A stretch of DNA of 7,940 nt, taken from the NCBI GenBank assembly GCA_030668755.1, contig DAOVEW010000028.1, positions 1 through 7,940 on the forward strand, given 5' to 3'. A program made the translations under genes and the position numbers. The notes beneath the pieces were generated by a model. It saw only the letters and a list, made by a program, of their open reading frames with translations. It was not told where the DNA came from and ran no database searches. Of this stretch, positions 5,849 to 7,940 are shown one piece after another. The stretch comes from Bacillota bacterium (lineage in GTDB: Bacteria; Armatimonadota; Hebobacteria; Hebobacterales; Hebobacteraceae). Within the stretch, counting starts at the first letter, position 1, and each line of letters opens with the position of its first letter.

Positions 5849-6907
5849 TCAGTGCGCCGGGAAAACGTGGGCGGCAGTCGGATCGAAGAACGCAGCGACT
5901 TCGTCCCCGACCGACAACCCGCTCGCCTGGAAGTCTCTTCTGCCGATCAGGGCGACCAGATTGACACCGGCATCCACGGCCACCTGCATCACGGCGCCTT
6001 TGTCCACAACGCGCGTGATCCGACCTCGCACGGCGTTTGGGCGGTGGACTCCCGGCCGTGTCACGGCCACATCCTCCGGCCGGATTGTGAGGAAGACATC
6101 CCCCTCCATCTCCTCGGCGACTTGGAAGTCCACCTCCCCCACCCTGACGAGCAGGCCTCGCTCCGATTTCCGAGCAGTCCCGCGCAGAGCATTGTCACAA
6201 CGAACGAAGCCGGCCACGAACTTGGAAGCCGGGCGGCGAAAAACCTCCTCGGCAGTGCCCACCTGGCGGATGCGGCCTTCGTGGATGATGCCGATTCGAT
6301 CGGCGACCGCGAGAGTCTCCTCGAAGTTGTGAGAGACGTGTACAGTTGTCGTCCCCAGCTCCTCGTGCACACGCCGAAGCTCGACGCAGAGGGTCTCCCG
6401 TGTCTGCTCGTCGAGGGCACTGAGCGGCTCGTCGAGCAGCAGAACCCGCGGCTCGATGGCGAGGGCCCGCGCCAAGGCAACGCGCTGCTGCTCGCCACCG
6501 CTCAGAGTCAAGGGCGTGCGGCGTAACAGATGCGTGATGCCGAGCAGGGCCGCCAGCTCGTCGACCTTGTCGGAGGTCTCCTTCTTCGACCTCTTGCGGA
6601 GCCGCATCCCGAAAGCGATGTTCTGGCGCACGTCCAAGTGAGGGAAGAGCGCGTAGTCTTGCGGGAGGTAGCCCATGCCGCGGCGCTCGGGCGCGACGTC
6701 GTTGACCTGCACCCCATCCACATAGATCTCGCCTTTCTGCGGTCGATGCAGGCCGGCGATGCACTCCAGCAGAACGGTCTTTCCCGCCCCGGTGGGCCCG
6801 AGAAGCACGAAGTAGTCACCCTTGGCGACGTCGAGGTCCGCATCGTGGACCGCGAAGTCGCCGAGCCTCAACGACAGCCCGCGCACCTGAATCAGCGGCC
6901 GGTCCAT
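5849..6907 (-). CDS. ABC transporter ATP-binding protein, molybdate/tungstate (ModC/WtpC) type
   Basis: A 352-aa ATPase that would power import by the neighbouring permease at the inner face of the membrane. Walker A GPTGAGKT (37-44), Q-loop LPQDYALFPH (Q83), signature LSGGEQQRVALARAL (from 135), Walker B VLLLDEPLSALD (D159, E160) and H-loop HVSHN (H193) are all intact. After about residue 235 a C-terminal extension has FLTIRPEDVAV and, at about 290-350, NAVRGRITRVVDKGAVMQVA followed by LVALIGRRDF, which looks like a TOBE oxyanion-sensing domain. The stretch YFVLLGPTGAGKTVLLECIA, the PERRGMGYLPQ segment and the overall length point to the ModC/WtpC/CysA group rather than a sugar importer. The specific anion is inferred from the permease and MoaD neighbours. 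ATG 6907 lies eight bases after the MoaD stop with only a distant G-rich site, suggesting translational coupling. No strong terminator follows; an imperfect CGTCGG/CCGACG stem after the stop lacks a T tract. Confidence 0.88.
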   Translation of the reverse strand: MDRPLIQVRGLSLRLGDFAVHDADLDVAKGDYFVLLGPTGAGKTVLLECIAGLHRPQKGEIYVDGVQVNDVAPERRGMGYLPQDYALFPHLDVRQNIAFGMRLRKRSKKETSDKVDELAALLGITHLLRRTPLTLSGGEQQRVALARALAIEPRVLLLDEPLSALDEQTRETLCVELRRVHEELGTTTVHVSHNFEETLAVADRIGIIHEGRIRQVGTAEEVFRRPASKFVAGFVRCDNALRGTARKSERGLLVRVGEVDFQVAEEMEGDVFLTIRPEDVAVTRPGVHRPNAVRGRITRVVDKGAVMQVAVDAGVNLVALIGRRDFQASGLSVGDEVAAFFDPTAAHVFPAH

Positions 6908-6915
6908 GCGGTTGG

Positions 6916-7188
6916 CTATGCCCCCGCCGTCGGCAGCAGCATCTGTACGGTATCCCCGAATGGCACCGGTGTTGGGGCTCTATGCTGCGCGACATTCCTG
7001 TTCAGGAGCAGAAGGACGCTTGGCTGGAGCCTGGCATGTCTGTCGAAGAGGACTGCTTGAGCGCGGTCGGCGTACTGCTCGGAGAAGCGTCGCAGAGCGT
7101 CCTCCAACGACAGCTCGTCGGCTTCCATGGCGACGTCTTTGGCTCCTGCGAGCTTACGCAAGACCGAAAACAGTCTCAGCGTGATCAT
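6916..7188 (-). CDS. MoaD/ThiS-family beta-grasp protein with non-canonical C-terminus
   Basis: A 90-aa ubiquitin-like protein. MITLRLFSVLRKLAGAKDVA is the typical first strand and turn of MoaD, the small subunit of molybdopterin synthase that carries sulfur as a C-terminal thiocarboxylate. LLLLNRNVAQ and the closing FGDTVQMLLPTAGA match the family's VNG...GDEVAIFPPVAGG layout. The oddity is the end: the last three residues are Ala-Gly-Ala, then TAG, instead of Gly-Gly. Without a free terminal Gly-Gly, adenylation by MoeB-like E1 enzymes and sulfur transfer would not be expected. The start is ATG 7188, with AGGAG eight bases upstream; the longer reading from 7233 has no support. It lies between the permease (54-bp gap) and the ATPase (8-bp gap) in one operon, which links it to molybdate or tungstate uptake and cofactor use. 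Confidence 0.82.
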   Translation of the reverse strand: MITLRLFSVLRKLAGAKDVAMEADELSLEDALRRFSEQYADRAQAVLFDRHARLQPSVLLLLNRNVAQHRAPTPVPFGDTVQMLLPTAGA

Positions 7189-7196
7189 CGTCGGTT

Positions 7197-7201
7197 CTCC
7201 T
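7197..7201 (-). promoter_or_regulatory. Ribosome binding site deciding the MoaD-like start
   Basis: On the minus strand AGGAG, within AGAGGAGA, lies eight bases before ATG 7188, which begins the canonical beta-grasp strand. This rules out the upstream in-frame codon at 7233. Confidence 0.65.
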
Positions 7202-7242
7202 CTGCAGAGCTCATGGAGCACGGCAGCGGGCATCGAGCGCGA

Positions 7243-7940
7243 CTACCAGAGATACCCCTGCCCGCCCAGGCGCTTGAAGGTTAAGAGAGTGACAGTGGAG
7301 ATCATGATCATAATGAGGGCGAGAGCGATGGACTGCTCCACGCGCCCGACCGAGAAGTTGAGGAACATGGCGACCGGCATAACCTCGGTTTTCCAGCGGG
7401 TCGCGCCGCAGAAGAACAACACCGGCCCGAATTCGGCGATGGCGCGCGCCCAGGTCATGATCCCACCGGCGACGATGCCGTTGCGCGCCATCGGCAGTAC
7501 AACGCGGAAGAATGCCTGCCGCCGTGTGCAGCCGAGGGTGCGCGCTACCTGCTCGTGCCTGACTCCTATCGTGTCGAAGCTCGCCTTGATGGCACGCACG
7601 CCGAAGGAGCACGCGATGAAGAACTGCGCCACCACGACTCCGCGGGTTGCATACACCCAGCTCGCGGAATCCTCTATCTCGTGGCCGAGCGCCAGAGTGA
7701 AGAACCGATTGCTGAGATCCAGCCACGACTGAGGTGTGATCCTGTCGACCCAGCAGCCGAGGCAGGTGTTGAAGAAGATGAGGAGGCTGATGCCCATCAC
7801 GGGCGGTGGAAGCACTATGGGCAGATCGAGGACAGTGTCGATAATGGCCGAGCCCGGCAGGCGATACCGTGAGAGAACGTACGCGGCCGGAATACCGACG
7901 ACGAGCGATAGGACAGTTGTGAGTGCGGCTGTGACGACAG
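7243..7940 (-). CDS. ABC transporter permease, molybdate/tungstate (ModB/WtpB) type, N-terminus outside window
   Basis: The frame is open from TAG 7243-7245 back to the right edge, giving the last 231 residues. Reading past the internal GTG 7815 adds hydrophobic, in-register sequence (AALTTVLSLVVGIPAAYVLS, then DTVLDLPIVLPPPVMG), so the true start lies beyond the window. Hydrophobic helices recur throughout, including VVVAQFFIACSFGV and IALALIMIMISTVTLLTF. The coupling (EAA) loop is clear: VARTLGCTRRQAFFRVVLPM followed by GIVAGGIMTWARAIAEFGPV, the site that contacts the ATPase. The LPPPVMG and AEFGPVLF segments are typical of ModB/CysT/WtpB permeases for oxyanions. The missing piece is about one or two membrane helices. 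A periplasmic binding protein gene is expected upstream (to the right) but is not in this window. Confidence 0.87.
   Translation of the reverse strand, partial: VVTAALTTVLSLVVGIPAAYVLSRYRLPGSAIIDTVLDLPIVLPPPVMGISLLIFFNTCLGCWVDRITPQSWLDLSNRFFTLALGHEIEDSASWVYATRGVVVAQFFIACSFGVRAIKASFDTIGVRHEQVARTLGCTRRQAFFRVVLPMARNGIVAGGIMTWARAIAEFGPVLFFCGATRWKTEVMPVAMFLNFSVGRVEQSIALALIMIMISTVTLLTFKRLGGQGYLW

Overview
The window is a high-GC, gene-dense bacterial chromosome segment. It carries one partial gene at each edge and seven complete genes, with no RNA gene, transposon, CRISPR array or phage gene that I can see. Start sites are preceded by AGGAG- or GGGG-type ribosome binding sites, and two proteins carry export signals. 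The gene mix suggests an uncultured environmental bacterium: a secreted agarase-like glycoside hydrolase, a molybdate/tungstate-type ABC transporter with a MoaD-like protein, a GalT-family enzyme, a PHP phosphoesterase and a DUF6125-like protein. Armatimonadota or a Planctomycetota-like lineage is a guess from this content, not a demonstration.

Layout. 3-113 (+) is the C-terminal tail of an unidentified gene. 114-465 has no gene but ends in a structured leader. 466-1161 (+) is a small exported protein of unknown function. It converges, with a 6-bp gap, on 1168-1935 (-), a PHP-domain phosphoesterase with all metal ligands. 1936-2096 is a divergent intergenic region. 2097-2591 (+) is a cysteine-containing DUF6125-like protein. 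2838-4667 (+) is an exported clan GH-A, agarase-like hydrolase with an N-terminal beta-sandwich. Its stop codon abuts the stop codon of 4668-5720 (-), a galactose-1-phosphate uridylyltransferase family enzyme that has its own well-formed promoter and a strong 5'-UTR hairpin. 5849-7940 (-) is an operon of ABC permease (partial), MoaD-like protein and ABC ATPase with a TOBE-type C-terminal region. The solute-binding protein would be expected beyond the right edge.

How the genes may work together. The permease, MoaD and ATPase genes are a coherent oxyanion (molybdate or tungstate) uptake unit with a cofactor-type sulfur carrier inside it. The unusual point is that the MoaD-like protein ends in Ala-Gly-Ala rather than the Gly-Gly needed for thiocarboxylation. 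The exported hydrolase and the GalT-like enzyme could both serve galactose or other hexose use, but they are convergent and not co-transcribed, so this is only inference. I found no clearly new multi-gene system. The points most worth a second look are the MoaD tail and its placement, the galT leader, the hairpin and duplicated Shine-Dalgarno motif ahead of the exported protein, and the DUF6125-like cysteine protein.
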